In this document: positions 1 to 7,237 of the stretch, in pieces
How the letters are laid out: the number at the start of each line of letters is the position of its first letter
Position numbering within the stretch: the stretch's first letter is position 1
Notes under the pieces: generated by a model
What the model saw: the letters and a program-made list of their open reading frames with translations, nothing else
The model's database searches: none
Told to the model about the DNA's origin: nothing
NCBI GenBank assembly: GCA_041749535.1
Contig: JBGTBE010000043.1
Coordinates: 1 to 23,869, forward strand
Length of the DNA stretch: 23,869 nt
From: JBBQZU01 sp041749535
Lineage (GTDB): Bacteria > Bacteroidota > Bacteroidia > Flavobacteriales_D > Cryomorphaceae
Reading direction: 5' to 3'
Program-made: the position numbers and the translations under genes

Positions 1-384
1 AGCAATGTGGGTGCGCACAAAGACGATTTGAAATGCAGAATTGTCGGGTATCCCCTGTAGAAGTTTGGCAGTCAGGGCCATCAGAAAACCTTTTTAATTG
101 CCCTGAAGCTGGCACAGTTTGATGTGATTAGAAATATCACAGGTAAGCTACCCCTGCTGCTGCTCGACGATATTTTCGATAAGATAGACGACGTGCGCGT
201 GAAGCACCTGATGAAGCTGGTGAGTGAAGGCAATTTCGGTCAATTGTTTATCACCGATACGCACGCAGAGCGGCTGCCTGTTATTTTTAAGGAAATCAGT
301 GGCAGTGTGCGTGTATTTGAAGTAAATAAAGGAGAAGTATATGAGTCGCAACCAGAACGAAGAACCGCTGAACCATCTCATTAA
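1..384 (+). pseudogene. recF: recF, 3' part, interrupted by an in-frame amber codon
   Basis: RecF is an SMC-like ATPase that loads RecA at gaps behind the replication fork. Frame 1 is open from the window edge and shows the conserved VGAHKDDL motif, followed by a TAG at 58-60. The same frame then continues with KFGSQGHQKTFLIALKLAQ, which is the RecF signature region, and with the Walker B/D-loop segment LLLLDDIFDKID and the terminal FITDTHAER stretch. Homology therefore runs unbroken across the stop, and the stop replaces a position that is normally Lys (AAG or AAA to TAG is a single change). A shorter reading frame can start at ATG 124 but would lack the signature motif. The 3' end overlaps the next gene by 44 nt. 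Either recF is inactivated here, or this is a base-call error near a contig end. The rest of the gene lies outside the window. Confidence 0.85.
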
Positions 385-634
385 GCGCATGCTCAAGGCC
401 TACGGTCTTGAAGATGGATATTACGCGGCGGCTGTCATCACTCACTGGGAGAAGATGATGGGTACTTCCGTGGCCAGACTCACCCGCGACGTAAAGTTGC
501 ACCAGGGAAAACTGACGATTAGCATTGATTCAGCATCTCTCAGGCAGGAACTCAGTTTCTCAAAAGAGAAAATAGCGGCAAGAATCAATCAGGAGATACT
601 ACCCGGACTCGTAAAGGAAGTTGAGTTCAGATAG
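341..634 (+). CDS. DUF721 (DciA-like) family protein
   Basis: A 97-residue protein of the DUF721 family. In many bacteria this family includes DciA, the ancestral loader or operator of the replicative helicase DnaB. The fold is recognised from the N-terminal helix region (EPLNHLIKRMLKAYGLEDGY), the HWEKMMG segment, and the central VKLHQGKLTISIDSASLRQEL followed by a C-terminal helix, as in KH-like DUF721 proteins. The start is supported by one of the few good Shine-Dalgarno sites in the window (AAAGGAG at 328-334, 6 nt before ATG). It overlaps the recF end by 44 nt in another frame, and recF-DUF721 adjacency is usual in Bacteroidota. It would be co-transcribed with recF. A role in replication initiation is inferred from the family, not shown here. 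Confidence 0.85.
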   Translation: MSRNQNEEPLNHLIKRMLKAYGLEDGYYAAAVITHWEKMMGTSVARLTRDVKLHQGKLTISIDSASLRQELSFSKEKIAARINQEILPGLVKEVEFR

Positions 635-679
635 GTTCTCCCGGTTGTTCAAGGATGACTCGGCCAAATCGCCCGCTAA

Positions 680-2749
680 TTATCTCGCCAGCAAGAATTT
701 CTCCTGTATTACCATTTCCGGTGTTGTAAGCCTGTAGATGTAAACACCATTGGGAAGCATAGACCCGTCAATTTCAAGCCGATGGGTGGAATTGGCAGCA
801 GTCATTCCGCTAAAAAGAACTTTCACAAGGCGACCATTCATATCAAAAACTTCAAGGGTTGAATACATGTCATTTTCAGTACTGAAAGTGATCCACGACT
901 GCCCACTGCTTGGGTTTGGCGCAATATCCATCTGTATGCCACATGGTACTTTGGTTACTGTAATAAGGTTAGAAGCAACCACACAAGGCGGAATAGCCGG
1001 AGGAATGATAGCGCCAAGGTTGACTCCATTCGCGTACGCTAAGTGCACCACTTTGTATTGACCTATAGGGAGCGGGTCAAAATTGAAGTTGCCGTTTATA
1101 TTTTGCGCCAGCACTTCGGTAGTTTGATTATTGAGCAGTACAAAGCGGGAGTTGGGGCCCTGATTTCCGGTAATGGTGAAGCTGAGGGAACCGCTGCATA
1201 AGGTGGTATTACCATTTGCGGTCAATACTCCTGCATTAAGTACCTGGGTGCTTACAGCAATTTGGTTCGACAAATCAAAGCATCCAGAAAGCTGACTGAT
1301 ATTGGTTATTCCGGCAAGTTGCGAGAGTGCATTCACAGAAATATGTCCTGCAAAATAGCTGCCGGGTGGAAAGTTCTCCATATTGAAAATACCAGTACTG
1401 TTCTGAGCTATTACAGCGAGGTCGCTTTGGCAAACCAATCCGAATCTGCCAACCCCCAGGTTGTTGACTACTGTCAGCTGAATGATATCAGGATTTCCAT
1501 CTCCTATACAAAGATTGGTGAGTGCTGAAGTTGTATTTGCCTGGCCTCCGTCGACAGTGCACGCATTTGGAGTTTGAATCAACCTTGCGGTAGTACCTCC
1601 GCTTACATATACACTGTTATCACTACCGAAATCTATTGCCTGAGCGCTGCCTGTAGGCATGGTAGCCGTCCAGGCTGAAGTACCATCGCTGTTTACTTTG
1701 CAAACTGCCATCTGAAAGAGGGTGGAAGCGGGCAGGTAGGCAGCGTTATTGTTATCGAGGCGCATAGGACCGTGCAGCAACAAATTTTCCGGCCCGTCAG
1801 CGTCGAGGTTTGACCAAAGCAGGTTTCCGTTTGCATCGTATTTCATAAACGCGGCTCCACCAGAGCCACCACCCGGAAAACCGCTTATTACAGGGCTTTG
1901 ATCAGTTCCCACTTCAACATGAAAAGCGGATAAGGCCTGAGCTTGCTGCCAAATAACGGTACCCGTGGGTGATAACTTTTTGATGACGCTACCCGCCGGG
2001 TTGTTGCCATGAACAATATAGCTGTTGCCAAAGGCATCGCCGGCAATATCGCCAACGGTAGGGCTGGCAATACCCGGAATTGACCAGATCAGGTTTCCAT
2101 TAAGGTCGATTTTGGCATATCCATTTATGCTTCCGAAAATAGCGCGCCCCGTAATTACGATACCATCATCGGGTGTGAATTTAAAGTTGATTGGAGCACC
2201 GATACCGTCAGAATCAAAGAAGTTCCAAATCATTGCGCCATCGGGGCTGAACTTCTTCACTTTCGTCACGATGCCGGTTCCACTGAATCCGAGGCCGAGC
2301 ACATAGATATTGTTCTGGGCGTCTACCACACACTTTCGGGTAGAAGATCCGTCGAAGCTGCTTTCGTACACTTGCCGCCAAAGCAGGTTGCCATTGCCAT
2401 CAAACTTCATCAGCAGGCTTGCTGCGTTTACAGGATTGGAAAATCCCGAGCGTATGGTTCCCGACACGAGAATATCACCGTTGCTGTCTGTGGCGAGCCA
2501 GGTAGCCACTTCGTGACGGGTATTATCGGTATTGTTAAAACCGGTTTCCCAAATGATATTTCCAAGGCTGTTTCGCTTGGTCAGGGTGATGTCGCCAGCG
2601 GGGTTGTAGTCCCAGTTGGCAGTGTATACATTGTCGGCAGCGTCTAAGGCTACCCCCACACTTCCAGGGAAGTTGGACCAGCTTACAGTTACCTGTGCCG
2701 AAAGATTTGGAATAACGCATAGAAATGCAAGGTACTTTAGAATTTTCAT
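680..2749 (-). CDS. Secreted beta-propeller protein with T9SS type A sorting domain
   Basis: A 689-residue exported protein. Residues 1-19 form a signal peptide ending in LSAQ. Residues about 30-390 carry repeated blades with the hallmark 'DxNGNLLW' (for example 117-124, 216-222, 306-312), like SBBP or PQQ-type beta-propellers. Residues about 402-500 and 504-600 are two diverged copies of one domain, each beginning near LC-(I/S)-G, with RF-x-L and AQN in the middle and ending C-x3-SN-x-I-x-V. Residues about 607-689 are the T9SS type A C-terminal sorting domain (APNPSSG, LEVFDMNGRLV, LPNGVYIYRL, EKFLLAR). The protein should be secreted by the type IX system and released or anchored on the cell surface. 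Its ligand or activity is unknown. It is convergent with DUF721, with 45 nt between the two genes. Confidence 0.93.
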   Translation of the reverse strand: MKILKYLAFLCVIPNLSAQVTVSWSNFPGSVGVALDAADNVYTANWDYNPAGDITLTKRNSLGNIIWETGFNNTDNTRHEVATWLATDSNGDILVSGTIRSGFSNPVNAASLLMKFDGNGNLLWRQVYESSFDGSSTRKCVVDAQNNIYVLGLGFSGTGIVTKVKKFSPDGAMIWNFFDSDGIGAPINFKFTPDDGIVITGRAIFGSINGYAKIDLNGNLIWSIPGIASPTVGDIAGDAFGNSYIVHGNNPAGSVIKKLSPTGTVIWQQAQALSAFHVEVGTDQSPVISGFPGGGSGGAAFMKYDANGNLLWSNLDADGPENLLLHGPMRLDNNNAAYLPASTLFQMAVCKVNSDGTSAWTATMPTGSAQAIDFGSDNSVYVSGGTTARLIQTPNACTVDGGQANTTSALTNLCIGDGNPDIIQLTVVNNLGVGRFGLVCQSDLAVIAQNSTGIFNMENFPPGSYFAGHISVNALSQLAGITNISQLSGCFDLSNQIAVSTQVLNAGVLTANGNTTLCSGSLSFTITGNQGPNSRFVLLNNQTTEVLAQNINGNFNFDPLPIGQYKVVHLAYANGVNLGAIIPPAIPPCVVASNLITVTKVPCGIQMDIAPNPSSGQSWITFSTENDMYSTLEVFDMNGRLVKVLFSGMTAANSTHRLEIDGSMLPNGVYIYRLTTPEMVIQEKFLLAR
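950..1546 (-). repeat. Tandem ~95-residue domain duplication within the T9SS protein
   Basis: Residues ~402-500 and ~504-600 of the secreted protein align by eye. Both have T-x-LC-x-G, a RF-x-L strand, a VIAQN or VLAQN followed by a GxFN motif, P-x-G-x-Y, and a closing Cys-x3-SN-x-I-x-V. The copies are diverged at DNA level, so this is an old duplication rather than a recent repeat. The paired cysteines (Cys414/Cys490 in copy A and Cys518/Cys589 in copy B) could form disulfides in the exported protein, which is inference. Confidence 0.7.
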
Positions 2750-2861
2750 GGTCTATCATTGTTGGATAGAGTAAAATTAAGGAGTTGCTAATCAGTGCGC
2801 TATGATAATTGTCAGTTTTAGGAAATTTTCGCTTGTTTTAAATTCTAGTTTAATTCTATCG

Positions 2862-2891
2862 CAAAAAAAAACCACCCCTTAGGAGTGGCTT
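2862..2891 (-). terminator. Intrinsic terminator of ndk
   Basis: On the minus strand a 7-bp stem (CCACTCC / GGGGTGG, loop TAA) is followed by nine T (2863-2871). One pair is G-U in the minus-strand RNA but A-C in plus-strand RNA, so the hairpin is better formed by minus transcripts. It lies 27 nt after the ndk stop and separates ndk from the T9SS gene downstream. Confidence 0.88.
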
Positions 2892-2917
2892 TTTGAAATA
2901 CTATTAACCGGTGTAGC

Positions 2918-3340
2918 TTATCCCACAATCTCCCTTCCGGAGAAATGGAAAGCCGCTTCAAGGGCAGCGTTCTCATCGCTGTCGCTTCCGTGCACTGCAT
3001 TTTTGGCTTTGCTTTCAGCGTATTTTTTGCGGATGGTGCCTTCTGCAGCATTTGCCGGGTCGGTGGCGCCTATCAGGTTGCGGAAGTCTTCCACTGCATT
3101 GTCTTTTTCGAGAATTGCCGCTACAATAGGACCGCTGGTCATATACTCAACCAACTCGCCAAAGAAAGGGCGCTCCTTATGCACAGCGTAAAATGATCCT
3201 GCCTCACTTTCGTTGAGACGTGTAAATTTCATAGCCTTAATCTTAAAACCGGCCTTGGTAATCATGGCCAGTATATTGCCGATGTTGTTGGCTTCCACAG
3301 CATCGGGTTTAATCATGGTAAAGGTGGTTTTGCCTGCCAT
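2918..3340 (-). CDS. ndk: Nucleoside diphosphate kinase
   Basis: A 140-residue Ndk, full length for the family. It transfers the gamma phosphate from ATP to nucleoside diphosphates through a phosphohistidine, balancing NTP and dNTP pools in the cytoplasm. Visible motifs are MIKPDAV at 9-15, the ERPFF-x-ELVEYM-x-SGP block at 56-71, the RKKYAES segment, and NAVHGSDS at 114-121, which places the active-site His at residue 117. The start MAGKTTFTMIKPDA is the only sensible one. An exact -7 box (TACCTTTG) lies 31 nt upstream and an intrinsic terminator follows, so it is probably transcribed alone. Confidence 0.98.
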   Translation of the reverse strand: MAGKTTFTMIKPDAVEANNIGNILAMITKAGFKIKAMKFTRLNESEAGSFYAVHKERPFFGELVEYMTSGPIVAAILEKDNAVEDFRNLIGATDPANAAEGTIRKKYAESKAKNAVHGSDSDENAALEAAFHFSGREIVG

Positions 3341-3371
3341 TTTATTGGTTTTATATTTTTAAAAAGCGCCG

Positions 3372-3379
3372 CAAAGGTA
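3372..3379 (-). promoter_or_regulatory. Bacteroidota -7 box upstream of ndk
   Basis: The minus strand reads TACCTTTG, an exact match to the TAnnTTTG -7 consensus of the Bacteroidota primary sigma factor. This predicts a 5' leader of roughly 25 nt. I see no clear TTG at the usual -33 spacing. Confidence 0.5.
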
Positions 3380-3447
3380 ATTGAATAATGCAGTTGCACA
3401 CCGTGCATGTTTGCCAATTAAAACCAATTGCAATGAAGAAATAGCCA

Positions 3448-4266
3448 TTATTCTACCGGGTAGCGTCTCATAAGCATAGACTGAAACACATGCTTTGGCA
3501 ATATTCTGTTGAGCGATATAGACAAACGTTGCACCCATGTCGCAGCCGGGTAGCGCATTCTTGGCGATGGATTCTCAAGAATTCTCAAAACAATACGGGC
3601 CACCATTTCAGGTTTTTGGGCTGTGGCCACTTCGCGGCTTATCTCCTCGTACATTTTTTCGAAAGGCACATGGTAAGGAGATTCCTTGAGTTTGCTTTTG
3701 GCTGCTATTACCCTGTTGGCATTTATGTTGGTTCTGACATCTCCAGGCTGTACTATACTCACGTGGATATTGGCGGGTTTGAGCTCCATGCGCATGGTTT
3801 CCGAAAATCGGTCCAAAGCGCTTTTGCTCGCGCTGTATATTCCCCGGAAGGGAAGCCCAAACTCTCCAGCTATGCTTGAAATGTTTACAATATAGCCTCC
3901 ACCAATATTGCGCATATGGGGAATTACTGCCCTGCAGCACTCCATGGCACCGAATACGTTGGTGTGAAATATCTTCAGAATTTCTTCATTTGAAGCATCT
4001 TCAACAGCACCTGCCATGCCGAGACCGGCATTGTTAATGAGGACATCAATACGTCCTGACTGTGAAATGATGTAAGCAACGGCGCTGTTAACACTTTCAG
4101 AATTGGTCACATCCAAATGCACCATCGGAATACCGTTGAGCAATTCACCATGGTTTGACTTTCTGCTGGTACCGTATACGGTATAACCCTCTTGGTTCAG
4201 TAAGCGACAAGTGGCTAAACCAATTCCGGATGAGCCACCTGTAACTAGAACAACTCTATGAGCCAT
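3448..4266 (-). CDS. Short-chain dehydrogenase/reductase (SDR)
   Basis: A 272-residue classical SDR, an NAD(P)-dependent oxidoreductase with a Rossmann fold. From ATG 4266 the protein shows TGGSSGIG at 9-16 (cofactor binding), NNAG at 78-81, the catalytic Ser at 130-131 (NISSIAG) and Tyr144-x3-Lys148. The substrate is unknown; the sequence looks like the broad group that reduces keto groups of lipids or small molecules. The reading frame stays open upstream to 4395, but that extension is the SRP RNA gene and is not protein. The true start MAHRVVLVTGG fits the family exactly. Its ATG sits only 7 nt after the SRP RNA U-tract and I find no separate promoter, so expression may depend on terminator read-through. 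Confidence 0.93.
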   Translation of the reverse strand: MAHRVVLVTGGSSGIGLATCRLLNQEGYTVYGTSRKSNHGELLNGIPMVHLDVTNSESVNSAVAYIISQSGRIDVLINNAGLGMAGAVEDASNEEILKIFHTNVFGAMECCRAVIPHMRNIGGGYIVNISSIAGEFGLPFRGIYSASKSALDRFSETMRMELKPANIHVSIVQPGDVRTNINANRVIAAKSKLKESPYHVPFEKMYEEISREVATAQKPEMVARIVLRILENPSPRMRYPAATWVQRLSISLNRILPKHVFQSMLMRRYPVE

Positions 4267-4273
4267 TGAAATG

Positions 4274-4384
4274 AAAAAAAAAGTGGGCAAGCTACTCACA
4301 TCGCACCGCTGCGACCACATACCCTTGCTCCATTCCTGGCCTGGGGGAGTTTTGCAGGAGCTGGTCGTGTAAGACTTGCCCGCG
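4274..4384 (-). ncRNA. ffs: Signal recognition particle RNA, small bacterial type
   Basis: The RNA that binds Ffh and targets nascent membrane proteins. On the minus strand, 4349-4321 gives the helix 8 core: CCAGG, then CCA-GGAA-UGG (GGAA tetraloop), then the AGCA asymmetric-loop strand and AAGG. This is the most conserved part of bacterial SRP RNA. The ends pair as GGGCAAG (4381-4375) with CUUGCCC (4291-4285). Inside are a CUUAC/GUGAG stem (with one G-U pair) and a CGACCA/UGGUCG stem, giving the long rod expected. A nine-U tract at 4282-4274 directly follows the closing stem and acts as terminator. Length without the U-tract is about 100 nt, as in 4.5S RNA. A small extra hairpin (4302-4313) sits in the 3' strand. 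It is often missed because the frame of the downstream SDR stays open through it. Confidence 0.93.
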
Positions 4385-4415
4385 CAAAAGTACAATTACA
4401 ACCGTATATACCAAT
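4385..4415 (-). promoter_or_regulatory. Promoter of the SRP RNA gene
   Basis: On the minus strand ATTG (4415-4412) is followed by 19 nt and then TACTTTTG (4392-4385), matching the Bacteroidota -33/-7 pattern TTTG-N19-TAnnTTTG in both boxes. The expected start point falls within a few nt of the first base of the closing stem of the SRP RNA. Confidence 0.75.
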
Positions 4416-4442
4416 AAAAATATGTTTGAGTGCTTCAGTTTC

Positions 4443-4450
4443 TATATTTG
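4443..4450 (+). promoter_or_regulatory. -7 box upstream of the DUF4199 gene
   Basis: TATATTTG matches TAnnTTTG exactly and lies 25 nt before ATG 4476. A TTTG occurs at 4425-4428 but with only 14 nt spacing. It is divergent from the SRP RNA promoter 27 nt away. Confidence 0.5.
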
Positions 4451-4475
4451 CTGAAACTTAAAAGACAATCGCCCT

Positions 4476-5015
4476 ATGAAATCAAGTTCGTACAACCTGG
4501 CTTTTACCCTTGCTGCTGTGTCCATAGTTATTTTTCTTCTGAGCGCCATTTTTGAAGGCGGCATGATGGTAAGCATGATATTCGGCTTTTTGGCCTTTGC
4601 ATTTATCGTCCTTATTCCGGTCATATTTATCCGAAAGGAAAGGACCCTTCAAGGTGGCTTTATTACTTTCAAAGAGGCTTTCACACTCTCTTTCACAGGC
4701 TTGCTTTTAGGAGGGGTTATTGCAACATTATTCACTTTTGTGTACGTGACATATATAGACAGTGAGTATGTGGATAGAATGGCGTACAGAACCATGGAGT
4801 TTACCAAGAACATGATGGAAGGCAATGTGCCTGAAGCTCAGATGGAAGAAACCCTGATGAAAATTGAAACAGATATGGCTGAAGGCTTTTCGCCTTTTGG
4901 AATGCTCAAATCATTCGGAATTTATATTTTGGTTTACCTTGTAATAAGTGCTGTACTGGCGGCATTTCTGAAGAAGGAGAGAACCGGTGATTCCTTGGAT
5001 GCAAAAACCATTTGA
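4476..5015 (+). CDS. DUF4199 integral membrane protein
   Basis: A 179-residue inner-membrane protein with four predicted helices (about 7-27, 30-53, 70-94, 143-165). A polar loop of about 45 residues between helices 3 and 4 is rich in Glu and Met (NMMEGNVPEAQMEETLMKIE). The LQGGFITFKEAF motif between helices 2 and 3 is typical of DUF4199 proteins, which are common in Bacteroidota and usually sit directly before a GT2 glycosyltransferase as here. The function is unknown. Its 3' end overlaps the glycosyltransferase by 29 nt, so the two are almost certainly translationally coupled. A role in membrane glycolipid or polyprenyl-sugar handling is inferred from that neighbour only. Confidence 0.85.
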   Translation: MKSSSYNLAFTLAAVSIVIFLLSAIFEGGMMVSMIFGFLAFAFIVLIPVIFIRKERTLQGGFITFKEAFTLSFTGLLLGGVIATLFTFVYVTYIDSEYVDRMAYRTMEFTKNMMEGNVPEAQMEETLMKIETDMAEGFSPFGMLKSFGIYILVYLVISAVLAAFLKKERTGDSLDAKTI

Positions 5016-5982
5016 TCTGAAACTGGTTTCCATTACCATACCCCTGCTCAACGAAGCGGAGTCGCTGTCCGAACTTACGGAGTGGATAGACCGTGTGCTG
5101 AAATCTTCAGGATTGCAGGCAGAACTAATCTTTGTGGACGATGGCTCCACAGATGGTAGCTGGGAGGTGATAGAATCGCTTTCGCGGAAATACCCTTACA
5201 TACGCGCCGTTCGATTCTCAAGAAATTACGGGAAGGCTGCGGGACTTCAGAGTGCTTTTGATGCGGCCCGTGGAGATGTAATCATCACCATGGACGCGGA
5301 CCTTCAGGATTCACCCGATGAGATTCCGGAGTTGGTAAGAATGATCCGAGAAGATGGGTTCGACTTGGTTTCTGGGTGGAAGAAGAAGAGGTATGACCCT
5401 GCATCTAAAACCATCCCTACCAAACTGTACAATTGGGCTACCCGACGCATGAGTGGCATACACCTGCACGATTTTAATTGCGGCCTCAAAGCATATAGGG
5501 GGAATGTGGTGAAGCAGATAGAACTTTATGGCGATATGCACCGCTATATCCCCGTCCTTGCCAACCGCCTTGGATACCGCAAGATTGGTGAAAAGGTAGT
5601 GGAACATCGGCCCCGTAAATATGGCCATACCAAGTTTGGCCTGAGTCGATTTATCAAAGGCCCATTGGACCTTCTCACAGTGAGCTTTGTATCTAAGTAC
5701 AGCAAGCGGCCCATGCACCTCTTTGGCACATGGGGTGCGGTGATGTTTCTTATCGGTTTTGCCGTGTTTGGCTATCTTGGTGCGTATAAGTTATGGGCTG
5801 TAAGCAAGGGCGTGGTGGCCCGCAATATATCAGAGCTTTCTATCTTTTATGTGGCATTGACTGCTATGATCATCGGAACCCAGTTGTTTGTAGGTGGCTT
5901 TCTCGCTGAACTTATCAGGGGCAATTCTCCAGACAGGAAGAAATACAATATCGAAGAGAGAATAGGATTCGATGAGTTGTAG
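4987..5982 (+). CDS. GT2 glycosyltransferase, dolichyl/undecaprenyl-phosphate sugar type
   Basis: A 331-residue GT-A enzyme that probably moves a sugar from a nucleotide sugar to polyprenyl phosphate at the cytoplasmic face. Visible features: DDGSTDGS at 51-58 (nucleotide binding), DADLQDSPDEIP at 103-114 (metal-binding DxD region and acceptor motif), the FNCGLKAYRG block at 163-172, and two C-terminal membrane helices (about 246-270 and 284-310), as in the DPM1/GtrB/ArnC-like group. I chose GTG 4987 because AAGGAGA (4974-4980) lies 6 nt before it; ATG 4999 is the alternative and shortens the protein by four residues. It overlaps DUF4199. It is convergent with mnmA across 38 nt in which I see no clear terminator. 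Confidence 0.9.
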   Translation: MIPWMQKPFDLKLVSITIPLLNEAESLSELTEWIDRVLKSSGLQAELIFVDDGSTDGSWEVIESLSRKYPYIRAVRFSRNYGKAAGLQSAFDAARGDVIITMDADLQDSPDEIPELVRMIREDGFDLVSGWKKKRYDPASKTIPTKLYNWATRRMSGIHLHDFNCGLKAYRGNVVKQIELYGDMHRYIPVLANRLGYRKIGEKVVEHRPRKYGHTKFGLSRFIKGPLDLLTVSFVSKYSKRPMHLFGTWGAVMFLIGFAVFGYLGAYKLWAVSKGVVARNISELSIFYVALTAMIIGTQLFVGGFLAELIRGNSPDRKKYNIEERIGFDEL

Positions 5983-6020
5983 TGCTTGCTCACGGCCTAC
6001 GCCCTGCAAAGGAGCATACT

Positions 6021-7196
6021 TTACCCAATCACACCCGATCCTATCAGCTCATCACCATCGTACCACGCGGCAAACTGCCCGGGAGCCACACCTCTTTGTG
6101 GTGACTTGAAGAAGAGATAGAGCCAGGTTCCATCATATTGCAGGGTCACAGCTTCCAGGGGTTGCCGGTAGCGAATGCGCCCCATATAGTGCCGCTCATC
6201 CCCGGCTTTCATGGTAAGGTCGGCCCGCACCCAGTGTATTTCGTGCGGGGCAACCCTGATGCCGCTGCGGTAGAGTCCAGGGTGGTTTTCGCCCATGCCG
6301 GTGTAGATCACGTTCAACTCCACATCGGTGCCAATTACAAAAAGTGGTTCAGTTTTTCCACCTACATGCAGTCCTTTGCGCTGCCCTACTGTGAAGTAGT
6401 GTGCACCTCTGTGCTGCCCAACAACTTTTCCTTGTGCGGGGGAAAAGTGGTGAGGTTCCGTGCGCTCCATTGCTGTGGCATCTTCCTTTGAGGAAATGTG
6501 GGCAACGGCCTCAGCCGGCACTTCAATGATGTTGCCATCCTTGGGCAGCAGCTGCTGTTGCAAAAAGTCCGGAAGACTGATCTTTCCAACGAAACATAAA
6601 CCCTGGGAATCTTTTTTCTGCGCAGTTGCAAGCCCTGCTTCTTCGGCTATTCGCCTTACTTCATACTTTTGCAATTCACCAATTGGAAAGAGGGCTTTTG
6701 AGAGTTGGGCTTGGGTAACCTGACAGAGGAAATAACTCTGGTCCTTTGATGCATCTTTTCCAGAAAGGAGTCGGTGAATGGTGTGCCCATCTGCTAAGAT
6801 CTCCTCTTTGCGGCAATAATGACCCGTTGCTACGAAATCGGCGCCGAGGGTCATGGCTGTTTTCAGAAACACATCGAATTTAATCTCCCTGTTGCACAAC
6901 ACATCTGGGTTGGGCGTGCGCCCGGCGGCATATTCGGCAAACATATAGTCCACGATGCGGGCCTTATATTCGGCGGTGAAATCTATAACCTGAAAGGGAA
7001 TACCGAGCTGTTGTGCCACAACCATCGCGTCATTGCTGTCCTCAATCCACGGGCATTCATTGGCGAGGATGACAGATTCATCGTGCCAGTTCTTCATGAA
7101 AATGCCTATAACATCATACCCCTGCTTCAAAAGCAGATGGGCAGCTACGCTGGAATCTACACCACCTGAAAGACCTACAACTACGCGCTTTTTCAT
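6021..7196 (-). CDS. mnmA: tRNA-specific 2-thiouridylase MnmA
   Basis: A 391-residue enzyme that thiolates U34 of tRNAs for Lys, Glu and Gln, using sulfur relayed by a persulfide carrier. Visible features: the PP-loop SGGVDS at 10-15, the NWHDE segment, TPNPDVLCN with catalytic Cys101, ATGHY at 123-127, KDQSYFL, and the second catalytic Cys201 in GLCFVGK. A central domain with HYFTVGQRKGL and a C-terminal beta-barrel follow. The protein is slightly longer than the E. coli enzyme because of an insert around residues 220-255 rich in His and Glu, before the tRNA-binding domain. Length and motifs are complete. An exact -7 box sits just upstream. Confidence in the function is very high. Confidence 0.97.
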   Translation of the reverse strand: MKKRVVVGLSGGVDSSVAAHLLLKQGYDVIGIFMKNWHDESVILANECPWIEDSNDAMVVAQQLGIPFQVIDFTAEYKARIVDYMFAEYAAGRTPNPDVLCNREIKFDVFLKTAMTLGADFVATGHYCRKEEILADGHTIHRLLSGKDASKDQSYFLCQVTQAQLSKALFPIGELQKYEVRRIAEEAGLATAQKKDSQGLCFVGKISLPDFLQQQLLPKDGNIIEVPAEAVAHISSKEDATAMERTEPHHFSPAQGKVVGQHRGAHYFTVGQRKGLHVGGKTEPLFVIGTDVELNVIYTGMGENHPGLYRSGIRVAPHEIHWVRADLTMKAGDERHYMGRIRYRQPLEAVTLQYDGTWLYLFFKSPQRGVAPGQFAAWYDGDELIGSGVIG

Positions 7197-7213
7197 TCTG
7201 AAATATTGGGCTG

Positions 7214-7221
7214 CAAAGGTA
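7214..7221 (-). promoter_or_regulatory. -7 box upstream of mnmA
   Basis: The minus strand reads TACCTTTG, an exact TAnnTTTG match with the same GCAAAGGTA context (plus strand) as upstream of ndk. It predicts a leader of about 10 nt. No good -33 box is seen. Confidence 0.5.
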
Positions 7222-7237
7222 CAAATATCATAAGCGC

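Noticed and set aside
58..60. Recoded TAG (suppression or alternative code) in recF
   Set aside because: TAG ends several intact genes in this window at the expected family length, so a reassigned TAG is not supported.
4267..4395. N-terminal extension of the dehydrogenase (43 residues rich in Cys, Ser and Thr)
   Set aside because: The classical SDR fold starts at MAHRVVLVTGG, and the extension is the SRP RNA sequence with conserved structure and its own terminator.
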